Origin: an uncultured Lachnospiraceae bacterium
GTDB taxonomy: Bacteria > Bacillota > Clostridia > Lachnospirales > Lachnospiraceae
NCBI GenBank assembly: GCA_902776305.1
Contig: CACYPS010000014.1
Span: forward strand, 1 to 64,000
Direction of reading: 5' to 3'
DNA length: 64,000 bases
Below the pieces are notes generated by a model. It was not told the DNA's origin, did not search any database, and saw only the letters and a list, made by a program, of their open reading frames with translations. Positions 17,445-25,619 of the stretch are shown here, piece by piece (position 1 is the first letter of the stretch; every line of letters starts with the position of its first letter). The translations under genes and the position numbers were made by a program.

Positions 17445-17978
17445 ATGGAAGCACAAGTACGACATCAGCAATATATCCTTTTCTACAGCGGTATTCAAGT
17501 CCTTATTTTTGACATCTGGTATACTCTGAAGATCATCATCAGCTATAGCCTCCACCCGACAGACTGGTCATTGGAGGTGGAACAAACCCTGTTCGCCAGA
17601 GATTTTCCCGACTTAGTAAACATTTATGGCAATTTAGTTGTTGGTTTTGCTCTGCTGATTGGCATTTTGTTCCGTATTTACCTTTGCCTCTCCGCCATGC
17701 AGGAGGCAGCAGGCAAAAAAAAGACATTTATTTATCTGATTTTTGCCTTCATTGTGTTCTGCGTTAATGTTGTGATGGGTACCTCAACTGCAGTACGTCT
17801 TTTGAACGGCACTTTAGACCCGAGTGAACTCATCCTCCCCGAGCAGAGTGCAACGATTGTTTTTATCGAAGTGACGGCCAATATTGCGCTGTTCCTGCTC
17901 ATCTCGTCCGGAGTCAGAATCAGAATATTGCGGAAAAAACTCGAAAAACAAAAACCGGAAGTAAACTTTGGAGAATAG
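17445..17978 (+). CDS. Four-helix membrane protein, unknown
   Basis: A 177-residue protein I do not recognise. Four transmembrane segments are visible: about residues 12-35 (LFYSGIQVLIFDIWYTLKII), a second around LVVGFALLIGILFRIYLCLS, a third (FIYLIFAFIVFCVNVVMG) and a fourth (IVFIEVTANIALFLLISSG). It ends in a basic-acidic tail (RILRKKLEKQKPEVNFGE). ATG 17445 is chosen because GGAGG lies 8 bases upstream; an ATG at 17409 lacks a site. It ends 2 bp before the next gene, so co-translation with the DUF6765-like gene is likely. Confidence 0.75.
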   Translation: MEAQVRHQQYILFYSGIQVLIFDIWYTLKIIISYSLHPTDWSLEVEQTLFARDFPDLVNIYGNLVVGFALLIGILFRIYLCLSAMQEAAGKKKTFIYLIFAFIVFCVNVVMGTSTAVRLLNGTLDPSELILPEQSATIVFIEVTANIALFLLISSGVRIRILRKKLEKQKPEVNFGE

Positions 17979-17980
17979 CC

Positions 17981-19282
17981 ATGCAGGAAGATTTTCATTA
18001 TTATGCAACATACTGTGCCGCATATCTTGCCGGCCACACTCACGCGGAAAGTCTGACAATTGCATACTCTGCCCAGTTCGTCGATTGCTGCTCACGCTCG
18101 CTGCTTGACGGGGTCAAAGGACCTGATGCGGCTGCCACGACGCAGGCACAGGGGGAACTGGCAAACGCAAGGACCGACCTGCTCGGTCTGCAGGATATCA
18201 CCCGAATCTGGGCTTCTTATCATTTTCTGCCTGCTAAGCTGACGGAAAAATATCCTAAATTCCGTTTTAAAAAATGGCTCCGCAAGTACCGTCTCATCTG
18301 TGACACCAACAGTGAGCTCCTGTGTGACACGGTCATTCTTGCAAAAGGCGCCAGCCTCCAGGCACGCGGTCTCGCAATGCATGTCCTCGCTGACACATGG
18401 GCGCACAGATACTTTGCGGGAACGCCGTCATTTGTCATAAACAACGCTACTGACTTTTTCGAAATCTGCACGGAAAACGGGGTGCCGGTCGAAAAGACAA
18501 TCACCTTTAACCACAACCCCATAAACGCCGACGATCTCGATGAGCACAGATACACCAGAAGTATCTACGTCAGTGGCGAAAACAGTATTATGAATCTCGG
18601 GCACGGGCGCGCAGGCCATCTGCCTGATTACAGTTTTGCGCGCTACAAGTTCATGCCGGCATGGGGCGAATATAATTACATTTACAAGGATAATCCGTCC
18701 GACTATTATCACGCATTCTGTCAGATGGTCTATGCAATGAAGTATCTGCGCGGAGTTTATGTTAACTTCCGGACAGATTTTTACGACTGGGATGCATTGG
18801 CTGTATACAAAGACAAAATCATGGGAATCCTTGAAAAGAGGCAGCTGTCGGCGAGCGCAGACTGGAAAGCATTTGGCGAAAAACTGTCCGGACAGGAAAT
18901 TGAAGATTTCAATGTTTCCAAATATGAGACAGAATATCTTGAAGCCGATAAGGAACACAAAGACGATACCTTCCTGGGCAAATTCTTCCTCGCCGCTCTT
19001 GCACAGAAAAGCCTTGTGACAAATAAAATATTCAAGTCCGGCAACCGTCTCGCCGGCTATTCCGTCGACTTTGAAAAACACGGTTTCCGGGGCATCGCAG
19101 ATTTCAGACGTCTGGCGCGTGCCAAGCGCAAAGAGATTGAGCAGACCTCCTCCATTGACCTTGACTCAATTTACAGCCTTGCGGACGAGAAGGAGCAGGA
19201 ACTTGAAAAACACGCGGCCAAAAACATCGACGCCGTAAATGACTTTATCAATTCCGTAAAAGAACAGGAGGATGAATCATGA
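17981..19282 (+). CDS. DUF6765-like protein with zinc-phospholipase-C-like motif
   Basis: A 433-residue soluble protein beginning MQEDFHYYATYCAAYLAGHT, which matches my memory of the DUF6765 family. Conserved-looking histidines and acids (DFHYY near 4-8; AMHVLADTWAHRYFAG near 131-146; FNHNPINADDLDEH) recall the H...D..H pattern of zinc-dependent phospholipase C-type enzymes. That relation is inference. The C-terminal 60 residues are charged and probably coiled coil (EKEQELEKHAAKNIDAVNDF). GGAGA precedes ATG 17981. It overlaps the next gene by ATGA (19279-19282) and lies between two membrane proteins, so it may act at the membrane. Confidence 0.75.
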   Translation: MQEDFHYYATYCAAYLAGHTHAESLTIAYSAQFVDCCSRSLLDGVKGPDAAATTQAQGELANARTDLLGLQDITRIWASYHFLPAKLTEKYPKFRFKKWLRKYRLICDTNSELLCDTVILAKGASLQARGLAMHVLADTWAHRYFAGTPSFVINNATDFFEICTENGVPVEKTITFNHNPINADDLDEHRYTRSIYVSGENSIMNLGHGRAGHLPDYSFARYKFMPAWGEYNYIYKDNPSDYYHAFCQMVYAMKYLRGVYVNFRTDFYDWDALAVYKDKIMGILEKRQLSASADWKAFGEKLSGQEIEDFNVSKYETEYLEADKEHKDDTFLGKFFLAALAQKSLVTNKIFKSGNRLAGYSVDFEKHGFRGIADFRRLARAKRKEIEQTSSIDLDSIYSLADEKEQELEKHAAKNIDAVNDFINSVKEQEDES

Positions 19283-19839
19283 GCTTATCTCAGAAATTCA
19301 TTTCTTTCATGTCGGGATTTTTTATGATCCTGTTCGGTGTACTCGTGTTAGTTTGGCAACGATACAACATATCTAATTCAAACGACTCAAACGCTTATGT
19401 GGCAATACTTTGGATTCTGGAGACAGCTCTGATGATCAGCGGAATACAACAGTTGGTTTATTATTTCACCATGGCCAGAAATATGGTCGGTGGGATTTAT
19501 ATCTTCTATAAAGGAATTCTTCTGCTTGATGCGGGGCTCTTCGCTGTGGCCCTGGGTGAGGTACCCGAACAATACGGCATGCTCTATCTGATTGCAACGA
19601 TGGCTTTTTCAGGCATAACAGCCATCATCCATGCAATAGAAGCCAAAAGGATGCAGTCAGGAAGATGGATCCACCAGATGTTCTACGGGAGTGTGGAATT
19701 CCTGAGTGCGATCGTGTGCCTGATTTTCCTGAACAAAGGGGAAATCTTCGAGATTGTGTACTCGGTCGGTCTGTTTCATGCGGGCGCGCATCGGATCCTG
19801 GCTGCTTTCCGCCCGTCATCGATCGTATATATTAAATAA
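19279..19839 (+). CDS. HdeD/DUF308-like membrane protein
   Basis: A 186-residue membrane protein with six predicted helices in tandem pairs and a short tail. Segments include FMSGFFMILFGVLVLVW, ILWILETALMISGIQQLVYY, IFYKGILLLDAGLFAVALG and FYGSVEFLSAIVCLIFL. The layout resembles HdeD/DUF308 family acid-resistance type proteins; function is unknown. The start overlaps the stop of the upstream gene (ATGA), indicating translational coupling. Confidence 0.72.
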   Translation: MSLSQKFISFMSGFFMILFGVLVLVWQRYNISNSNDSNAYVAILWILETALMISGIQQLVYYFTMARNMVGGIYIFYKGILLLDAGLFAVALGEVPEQYGMLYLIATMAFSGITAIIHAIEAKRMQSGRWIHQMFYGSVEFLSAIVCLIFLNKGEIFEIVYSVGLFHAGAHRILAAFRPSSIVYIK

Positions 19840-19884
19840 ATACTGTGCAAACACAAAACTTTAACAAACAGATAAGGAAATAGC

Positions 19885-20451
19885 ATGTATATTATAGTAG
19901 GACTCGGCAACCCGGGCAGCCGTTATGAAGGCACCCGGCACAACATGGGATTTGATGTCATCGACCGCCTTATAGAAAATAACCGGATTCCGCAGGCCGG
20001 AAGAAAATTCCACGCCGTCTACGGGACCGGCATGATCGGGGGAGAGAAGGTAGTTCTCGCAAAGCCGATCACATTTATGAATCTGAGCGGCACCAGCGTG
20101 CGCGAGCTCACAGACTTCTACAAAATCGATCCCTCCCGGGAGCTCATCGTAATCAGCGATGACATTGATCTTGAACCCGGACGGATCCGCATCCGCAAAA
20201 AGGGCTCCGCCGGCGGACAGAACGGTCTGAAGCACATCATACAGTGCCTCGGAACGCAGGATTTCATCCGCGTGCGTGTCGGTACCGGCGCAAAACCGCA
20301 GGACTGGGATCTGGCTGACTGGGTCCTCTCCCGTTTTTCAAAGGATGAGCGGGCTGAAGTCAACGACGCCATCGTGCGTGCCGCGGAGGCGATTGAGACA
20401 ATCGTGACAGACGGAATCGATACGGCAATGAACCGTTACAATGTGAAATAA
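19885..20451 (+). CDS. pth: Peptidyl-tRNA hydrolase
   Basis: Releases tRNA from prematurely dissociated peptidyl-tRNA; cytosolic and normally essential. It has 188 residues, the usual length. Motifs are LGNPGSRYEGTRHNMGFDVI with the catalytic His near residue 20, FMNLSG (Asn), DDIDLEPGRIRIR (Asp near 92), and GSAGGQNGLKHI. AAGGA lies 6 bases upstream. It sits inside an operon with unknown membrane proteins before it and a P-type ATPase 7 bp after it. Confidence 0.96.
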   Translation: MYIIVGLGNPGSRYEGTRHNMGFDVIDRLIENNRIPQAGRKFHAVYGTGMIGGEKVVLAKPITFMNLSGTSVRELTDFYKIDPSRELIVISDDIDLEPGRIRIRKKGSAGGQNGLKHIIQCLGTQDFIRVRVGTGAKPQDWDLADWVLSRFSKDERAEVNDAIVRAAEAIETIVTDGIDTAMNRYNVK

Positions 20452-20458
20452 CTCAAAT

Positions 20459-23263
20459 ATGAAAGAACAAGAAACACAAAACAACAATATAAACACTAAA
20501 CTCCCTGACTACGAAGATTTCACGGAATACGACGAGGATTATGACGGGGACGGCGAAATCGACTCTTATGAAGAAGTGAGCCCTGACTACAGTGACGCCG
20601 AAGGAAAAATCTCCGGAGAATTGAATAATAGCGTTCATAACTCTGCAAAAAGTTTCTCCGCGGAAGCGAGCAGGAAAGCACACGAAACTGCAATCGGTGT
20701 CCCCGAAAAGATGGCTGCAGAAGAAGCCATAGACTACTTTGAGGAAGAAGACGACCTTGCGTACGCTCCCGCACCGGTCGAAAAGAGCAAGTCCGACCTT
20801 TTTAACTTTCTGCATAGAAAGGACAAAAAGTCCGAGCCTACGGAAGTCATCCGCATTGACGAACCCAATGCCCGTCAGCGCGAAGAAATCATAGCTTCCG
20901 GACTCACGGAAGACGAGGTTGCCTGGCGCACTCAGGAAGGTCTGACGAACCAGATGCCCCGCAAGGGACAAAAATCCGTAGGCCAGATCGTCGCCTCCCA
21001 CGTATTCACATACTTCAACCTTCTGAACGGTCTCCTCGGCGTTCTCGTAATAATGACGGGGCAGATCAAGAATGTTCTCTTCCTCGGCACCGCGATCTCC
21101 AATACTCTGATCGGTATCATTCAGGAGCTGAAGGTCAAGAGCCTGATCGACCAGCTGAGCGTCATCACAACGACCAGAGTAATGGTCCTTCGGGGCGGAA
21201 CAAAAAATGAGATCTCCGTAAACGATATTGTCCTGGACGATATTGTATATCTCGAACCCGGAGATCAGGTCGTGACGGACGGTTCTGTTTACAGTTGCCG
21301 GGGACTCGAAGTCAATGAATCCATGCTGACCGGCGAATCCAAACCTGTGAAGAAGGCGGAGGGGGATCCGATCCTCTCGGGAAGTTTTATCTCCGCCGGC
21401 ACAGCTATCATGCAGGTCGAAAAAGTCGGCCAGGATTGTTACGCAGCCCAGCTCGTCAGCAAGGCAGCCCACAAGAAACGGGCCCAGTCCGAGATGCAGC
21501 GGTCCATCGGCCGCATCATCAAAGTGGTCTCTGTTGCTCTGATTCCGATCGGAATCCTGCTGTTCCGCAGCCAGCTTGTCGCGAACGGCGGCGACACCAA
21601 CGCGGCCATCATCCGCACCGTCTCCGGAGTGATCGGAATGATCCCGGAAGGACTGGTCCTTCTTACTTCCGTATCCTTCATCATAGGCGTAGGTCGACTT
21701 GCCCGAAAACAGGCGCTTGTCCAGGAAATGGCGGCGATTGAGTCGCTGGCGAGAGCAGATATCATTTGCACAGATAAGACCGGCACTATCACGACCGGTG
21801 AACTCAGGGTGGAAGAGATTCTCCCCTTCGGCGATGCGACGATCGATACAGTGAAAGAGATCATGGCGCGCCTCAACGGAGCATTTGATGATGCAAATGC
21901 CACGCAGACCGCCGTCGATCAATACTTCGGAAAGAAAAATGACTGGGCGATACGCGAAACGATACCGTTCTCATCGGCCCGCAAATACAAGGCAGTCTCC
22001 TTCTCCGATGCCGGTGACTTTGTCGTCGGTGCACCGGAGTTCCTGATTCCCGAAGACAAAGAGCTTCTGGATCGAATCAACCGGTATTCGAAGCAGGGCT
22101 ACCGTGTCCTTCTCCTCGGCAGGTCCACCGGAATAAGTGCAGAGCAGGGTGACAAGGGCACTATAACGCCGCTGGCCGCAATCATTATATCCGACATAAT
22201 CAAGGAGGACGCGAGGGAAGTATTCCAATACTTTGCGAAAGCTCATGTCGCCGTAAAGGTCCTCTCCGGAGACAACCCGGTCACGGTATCCACCGTCGCT
22301 CAAAAAGCCGGCGTCATAGGTGCCGAGAATTATGTCGACGCTTCCAAGCTGCCGACCGACCCGATTGCACTCGCACAGGAGATCTCAAAATACAGCGTAT
22401 TCGGACGCGTGAGGCCGGAGCAGAAACAGGCATTTGTGAAGGCATGGCAGGCCAACGGCAAGACCGTCGCTATGGTCGGCGACGGCGTGAACGATGTTCT
22501 GGCTATCAAGGATTCCGACTGCGGTATCGCCATGGCGGCAGGTTCCGAGGCGGCAAAACAGGCAGCTCACATCGTGCTCCTCAATTCCGATTTCTCCTCC
22601 ATGAAGGATATCGTGAGCGAGGGCAGGACGATTATTGCAAATATCGAGCGCGTCAGCTCTCTGTACCTCACCAAGACGATTTATTCGTGCATCCTAAGCA
22701 TCCTGTTCATCTTCCTGAGGTCGCCCTATCCGTTCACGACTCTGCAGATGGGTCTCATCAATCTGTGTGCTATCGGACTCCCGAGTTTCCTGCTCACGCT
22801 GGAGAAACAGGAGAATGTCACATCGGAAGGGTTCATGCGCCACGTGCTGAAGGTCGCTCTTCCGTCAGCGATGACGATGGTTTCGGCGGTCCTGATCGTG
22901 CAGTTCCTGAACTTCCTGTTCCCGTGGGACGTGGATGTCTTCTCGACGTTCAACCTTATGCTCGGCGGTCTCGTTGCCCTGCTGGTCGTCGCGGAGGTGT
23001 GCCACCCGCTTAAAGGACATCAGTATCGTCAGTTCATCGTATATCTCTGTATTGCGATCTTCCTCGGTGCGGTGCTCCTGCTGCCGAGCTTCTATGACAT
23101 GCATTCGATCTTCATGTGGTGGTCGCTGCTTCTCATTCCGCTCATGCTGCTGGTCATGATGATGATCTACTGGTACTCGAGGCTTACCAACAAGCTCATG
23201 ATCCGGCTGTACAGGGAGCAGGAGAGGCGTGAGGCGTCTTTCAGGGATAGAATTCGGAGATAA
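20459..23263 (+). CDS. P-type cation ATPase (CtpE-like)
   Basis: A 934-residue ATP-driven cation pump. Residues 1-100 form an unusual acidic, probably cytosolic extension rich in Asp, Glu and Tyr. Core motifs are MLTGESKPV (actuator, near 289), an M4 segment with MIPEGLVLLTS, CDKTGTITTGE (phosphorylated Asp near 438), VKVLSGDNPVT, and GDGVNDVLAIKDSDCGIAMA (hinge near 674), then about six C-terminal helices. PEGL in M4 fits the CtpE subgroup, whose mycobacterial member is implicated in calcium uptake; the ion here is inferred only. There is no clear ribosome binding site: ATG 20459 lies 7 bp after the pth stop, suggesting translational coupling. It ends at a strong terminator. Confidence 0.9.
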   Translation: MKEQETQNNNINTKLPDYEDFTEYDEDYDGDGEIDSYEEVSPDYSDAEGKISGELNNSVHNSAKSFSAEASRKAHETAIGVPEKMAAEEAIDYFEEEDDLAYAPAPVEKSKSDLFNFLHRKDKKSEPTEVIRIDEPNARQREEIIASGLTEDEVAWRTQEGLTNQMPRKGQKSVGQIVASHVFTYFNLLNGLLGVLVIMTGQIKNVLFLGTAISNTLIGIIQELKVKSLIDQLSVITTTRVMVLRGGTKNEISVNDIVLDDIVYLEPGDQVVTDGSVYSCRGLEVNESMLTGESKPVKKAEGDPILSGSFISAGTAIMQVEKVGQDCYAAQLVSKAAHKKRAQSEMQRSIGRIIKVVSVALIPIGILLFRSQLVANGGDTNAAIIRTVSGVIGMIPEGLVLLTSVSFIIGVGRLARKQALVQEMAAIESLARADIICTDKTGTITTGELRVEEILPFGDATIDTVKEIMARLNGAFDDANATQTAVDQYFGKKNDWAIRETIPFSSARKYKAVSFSDAGDFVVGAPEFLIPEDKELLDRINRYSKQGYRVLLLGRSTGISAEQGDKGTITPLAAIIISDIIKEDAREVFQYFAKAHVAVKVLSGDNPVTVSTVAQKAGVIGAENYVDASKLPTDPIALAQEISKYSVFGRVRPEQKQAFVKAWQANGKTVAMVGDGVNDVLAIKDSDCGIAMAAGSEAAKQAAHIVLLNSDFSSMKDIVSEGRTIIANIERVSSLYLTKTIYSCILSILFIFLRSPYPFTTLQMGLINLCAIGLPSFLLTLEKQENVTSEGFMRHVLKVALPSAMTMVSAVLIVQFLNFLFPWDVDVFSTFNLMLGGLVALLVVAEVCHPLKGHQYRQFIVYLCIAIFLGAVLLLPSFYDMHSIFMWWSLLLIPLMLLVMMMIYWYSRLTNKLMIRLYREQERREASFRDRIRR

Positions 23264-23299
23264 AAAAACGGAAGCAGCTACCGCTGCTTCCGTTTTTTT
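23262..23299. terminator. Strong bidirectional intrinsic terminator
   Basis: ACGGAAGCAGC (23268-23278) and GCTGCTTCCGT (23283-23293) form an 11-bp perfect stem with a 4-base loop, with a T run after it and an A run before it. It closes the six-gene plus operon and can also stop minus-strand transcription from glgB. Confidence 0.93.
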
Positions 23300-23321
23300 C
23301 TGAACTAATTGCTTGCACAAC

Positions 23322-23529
23322 TCAAACTTCCCACTTCATACATAGATTTCAGTCGAAATCATTAAAAATGCAATCGGAGCGGCGTCGTCGAGCGGCCGGT
23401 ACTTTAAAAATTCGAGCTTTAGCGATGAATTTTTATTAGTACCGCTGCCAGCGAGACCGAGCGAGAGCGTCCCGACGATGCATTTTTTTATGATGAGACT
23501 GCTACAGGACTGCAAGTGGGAAGTTTTAG
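23322..23529. repeat. MITE-like inverted-repeat element, long copy (R2)
   Basis: The same 12-bp inverted termini as R1, AACTTCCCACTT (23325-23336) and AAGTGGGAAGTT (23514-23525), plus the same CAGTCGAAATCATTAAA and TGATGAGACTG cores. Between them is an extra segment of about 120 bp that is itself palindromic (AAAAATGCA...TGCATTTTT, GGTACT...AGTACC, AAAAATTC...GAATTTTT). The whole could fold into one long hairpin. It abuts the stop codon of glgB at 23530. Confidence 0.78.
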
Positions 23530-25329
23530 TTACCTTACCTTATACAGCACCGCCGAGAACGCCGGCAGCTGAATGGGTACCCCGTTCATCGACGACGCAC
23601 GCACAAACCTGCCGCGCACTTCCTTCGTCCTTCCGCTGAACCTCTCCCAGTCGGTGTTCAGAATCTCCTCCAATGCACAGGATTTCTCCGGATGCATCCA
23701 GTAGACCTGATCGCGGTTCGAGAAATTGAACAGCGCAATCACACTGTCCTTATTCTTATTTTTCGCATAGCGCTGGATACCGTATATATTCCGCCCGTTA
23801 TCATTGATTGTGACCCAGCGGAAGCCCTCGGGCTCATAGTCCATCTCATAGAGTGCCGGAGTCGCGCTGTACACCTTCCCGAGCTCCGCAAAATAGTGCC
23901 GGAAAGAATCGTGCATCGGGTACTGGAGAAGGAAGTAATCCGGTTCCTTCGTCTCATCCCACTCGCGGAACATCGCGATCTCATTTCCCATAAAGTTCAG
24001 GGTCTTGCCCGGGTGCACCAGCATATACATATAGAGCGCGCGAGCCTGCGGGAACTTCATCTCATACTCGCCGAAGATCTTGTCAATAATCGTCTTCTTT
24101 CCGTGAACGACCTCATCGTGGGACAGCGGAAGCATATGCCGTTCATTGTAGAAATAGTGCATGGAAAATGTCAGCTTGCCCGGTAGATCCTTTCTCTCAT
24201 CGGACTGTTTCATAAAATAGTCGAGCGTATCGTTCATCCATCCGAGATCCCACTTGTAGTCAAATCCCAGACCGCCTGCCCATGCCGGCTTCGTGCAGCC
24301 CGGATAAGACGTCGAATCCTCTGCGATCAGCATAGCTGTCGGGTGCAGGACATGAATTCCCTCATTCATGTTCTTCAGGAATTCAACCGCTGTCTCATTC
24401 ACTCCGCGTCTCTCATCGCCCATCCAGTAAATGACACGGCTGATCGCATCCATACGCAGACCGTCGAAATGATACTCCGACAGCCAGTAATTTGCCGCAG
24501 ACTGCATGAACGACATGACCTCGCGCCGCGCATAGATAAAGTTGCGTGTACCCCATTCGCTGTCAGAGACGTCGCTTGCAGGATATTCGTAGAGCTCCGT
24601 TCCGTCATACTCTTTGAGAGCATAGTAATCATTTGCAAAATGCGCTGGGACGAAGTCAACGATCGCACCGATTCCCGCGTTATGCAGCTTATCAACCAGC
24701 TTTTTCAGCTGCGTCGCTGTCCCGTAGCGTGATGTCGGGGCGTAGAATCCGGTCTGCTGATAGCCCCAGGATCCGTCGAACGGATGCTCCGCAAGCGGCA
24801 TAAACTCGACGTGCGTGAAGCCGAGGCCCTTGCAGTACTCAATCAGGTCGTCCGCGATCTCATCATACTTGTACCAGCCGTTCGGATCGTTTTCATTGCG
24901 CTTCCAGGAACCCACATGCATTTCAAAAATGCTGAGCGGCTTGTCATAGTTAAGCGTTCTTGACTTCATCCACGCCTCATCTGTGAACGTGTACTCGTCA
25001 AGATCTCTTATGATCGATGCAAATGCCGGCCGCAGCTCCATTCCGAACCCATACGGGTCGCAGTGCTCTATGCGTCCGAGCTTGCTGTAGATGACATACT
25101 TGTACATCTGTCCGACTTTGGCGTCCGGCACGGTGAGCTCGAAAAATCCCTTCCTGTTGGCATCGGACATCGGTGCCTCCGTCCAGTTGTTGAACTCGCC
25201 GATCAGTGCTACTTTCATTGCATTCAGAGCAAATGTCCTGAAGACCACTCCGCCGCCCGGCAGCAGATGTGCTCCCAAAAAGTCATACGCCTTAAATTCC
25301 TTACCGTTGTAAAACTTCTGAAAATCCAT
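23530..25329 (-). CDS. glgB: 1,4-alpha-glucan branching enzyme (short paralogue)
   Basis: Makes alpha-1,6 branches in glycogen. It has 599 residues, GH13 family. A CBM48-like N-terminal domain (RTFALNAMKVALIGEFNNW) starts early, without the long N-terminal extension of E. coli GlgB. The catalytic barrel shows HVEFMPLAEHPFDGSWGYQ, the nucleophile in GLRMDAISRVIYW (near residue 291), the general acid in LIAEDSTSYPG (near 336) and LSHDEVVHGKKT (near 405). The C-terminal beta domain ends VLYKVR. It is a paralogue of the adjacent 25620-27689 gene but clearly diverged. GGAGG lies 7-8 bases before ATG 25329. A 70-bp hairpin repeat begins 13 bp upstream and R2 lies immediately downstream. Confidence 0.9.
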   Translation of the reverse strand: MDFQKFYNGKEFKAYDFLGAHLLPGGGVVFRTFALNAMKVALIGEFNNWTEAPMSDANRKGFFELTVPDAKVGQMYKYVIYSKLGRIEHCDPYGFGMELRPAFASIIRDLDEYTFTDEAWMKSRTLNYDKPLSIFEMHVGSWKRNENDPNGWYKYDEIADDLIEYCKGLGFTHVEFMPLAEHPFDGSWGYQQTGFYAPTSRYGTATQLKKLVDKLHNAGIGAIVDFVPAHFANDYYALKEYDGTELYEYPASDVSDSEWGTRNFIYARREVMSFMQSAANYWLSEYHFDGLRMDAISRVIYWMGDERRGVNETAVEFLKNMNEGIHVLHPTAMLIAEDSTSYPGCTKPAWAGGLGFDYKWDLGWMNDTLDYFMKQSDERKDLPGKLTFSMHYFYNERHMLPLSHDEVVHGKKTIIDKIFGEYEMKFPQARALYMYMLVHPGKTLNFMGNEIAMFREWDETKEPDYFLLQYPMHDSFRHYFAELGKVYSATPALYEMDYEPEGFRWVTINDNGRNIYGIQRYAKNKNKDSVIALFNFSNRDQVYWMHPEKSCALEEILNTDWERFSGRTKEVRGRFVRASSMNGVPIQLPAFSAVLYKVR

Positions 25330-25342
25330 AATTTGTTCCTCC

Positions 25343-25412
25343 AGGGTCAGGCGGCCATGCTTGCATGGTCATCTGACCCGCCAATCAAAGTTTGAAAGTT
25401 TACTTTCAAACT
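25343..25412. repeat. 70-bp double-hairpin dispersed repeat, copy 2
   Basis: Reverse-complement copy of 8448-8517 with a few differences. It contains the GGGTCAG/CTGACCC and GTTTGAAAGT/ACTTTCAAAC inverted repeats. It occupies the leader of the short glgB gene, so its hairpins would lie in the transcript just ahead of the ribosome binding site if transcription starts upstream. Confidence 0.85.
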
Positions 25413-25506
25413 TGCTCTTACTAACTGTTTTTAGAGTATCCTGCTGCCCGTATGCTTGTCGATATACAACAGGGGTCATTTGTATATGGCAGGGGTATCT
25501 TACGAT

Positions 25507-25537
25507 TAAAAAACCGGCTGGTGTTACCCAGCCGGTT
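25507..25537 (-). terminator. Rho-independent terminator after the long glgB
   Basis: AACCGGCTGG, a 6-base loop and CCAGCCGGTT form a 10-bp stem. On the minus strand it is followed by a run of T (TTTTTTAATCG). It ends the transcript of the 25620-27689 gene. Confidence 0.92.
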
Positions 25538-25554
25538 ATAAAGCAATTACTGAT

Positions 25555-25614
25555 ATCCCCACTCCATACGTAGATCACTGTCACAATCATGAAAATGACC
25601 TGTGGGCAGTTCTA
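25555..25614. repeat. Decayed copy of the MITE-like element (R3)
   Basis: CCCCACTCCATACGTAGAT and a following GTCACAATCATGAAAATGA match the left half of R2 with scattered changes, and TGTGGGCAGTTCTA corresponds to the right terminus. It lies directly downstream of the stop of the long glgB, the same relative position R2 has for the short glgB. Confidence 0.55.
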
Positions 25615-25619
25615 ACCGA

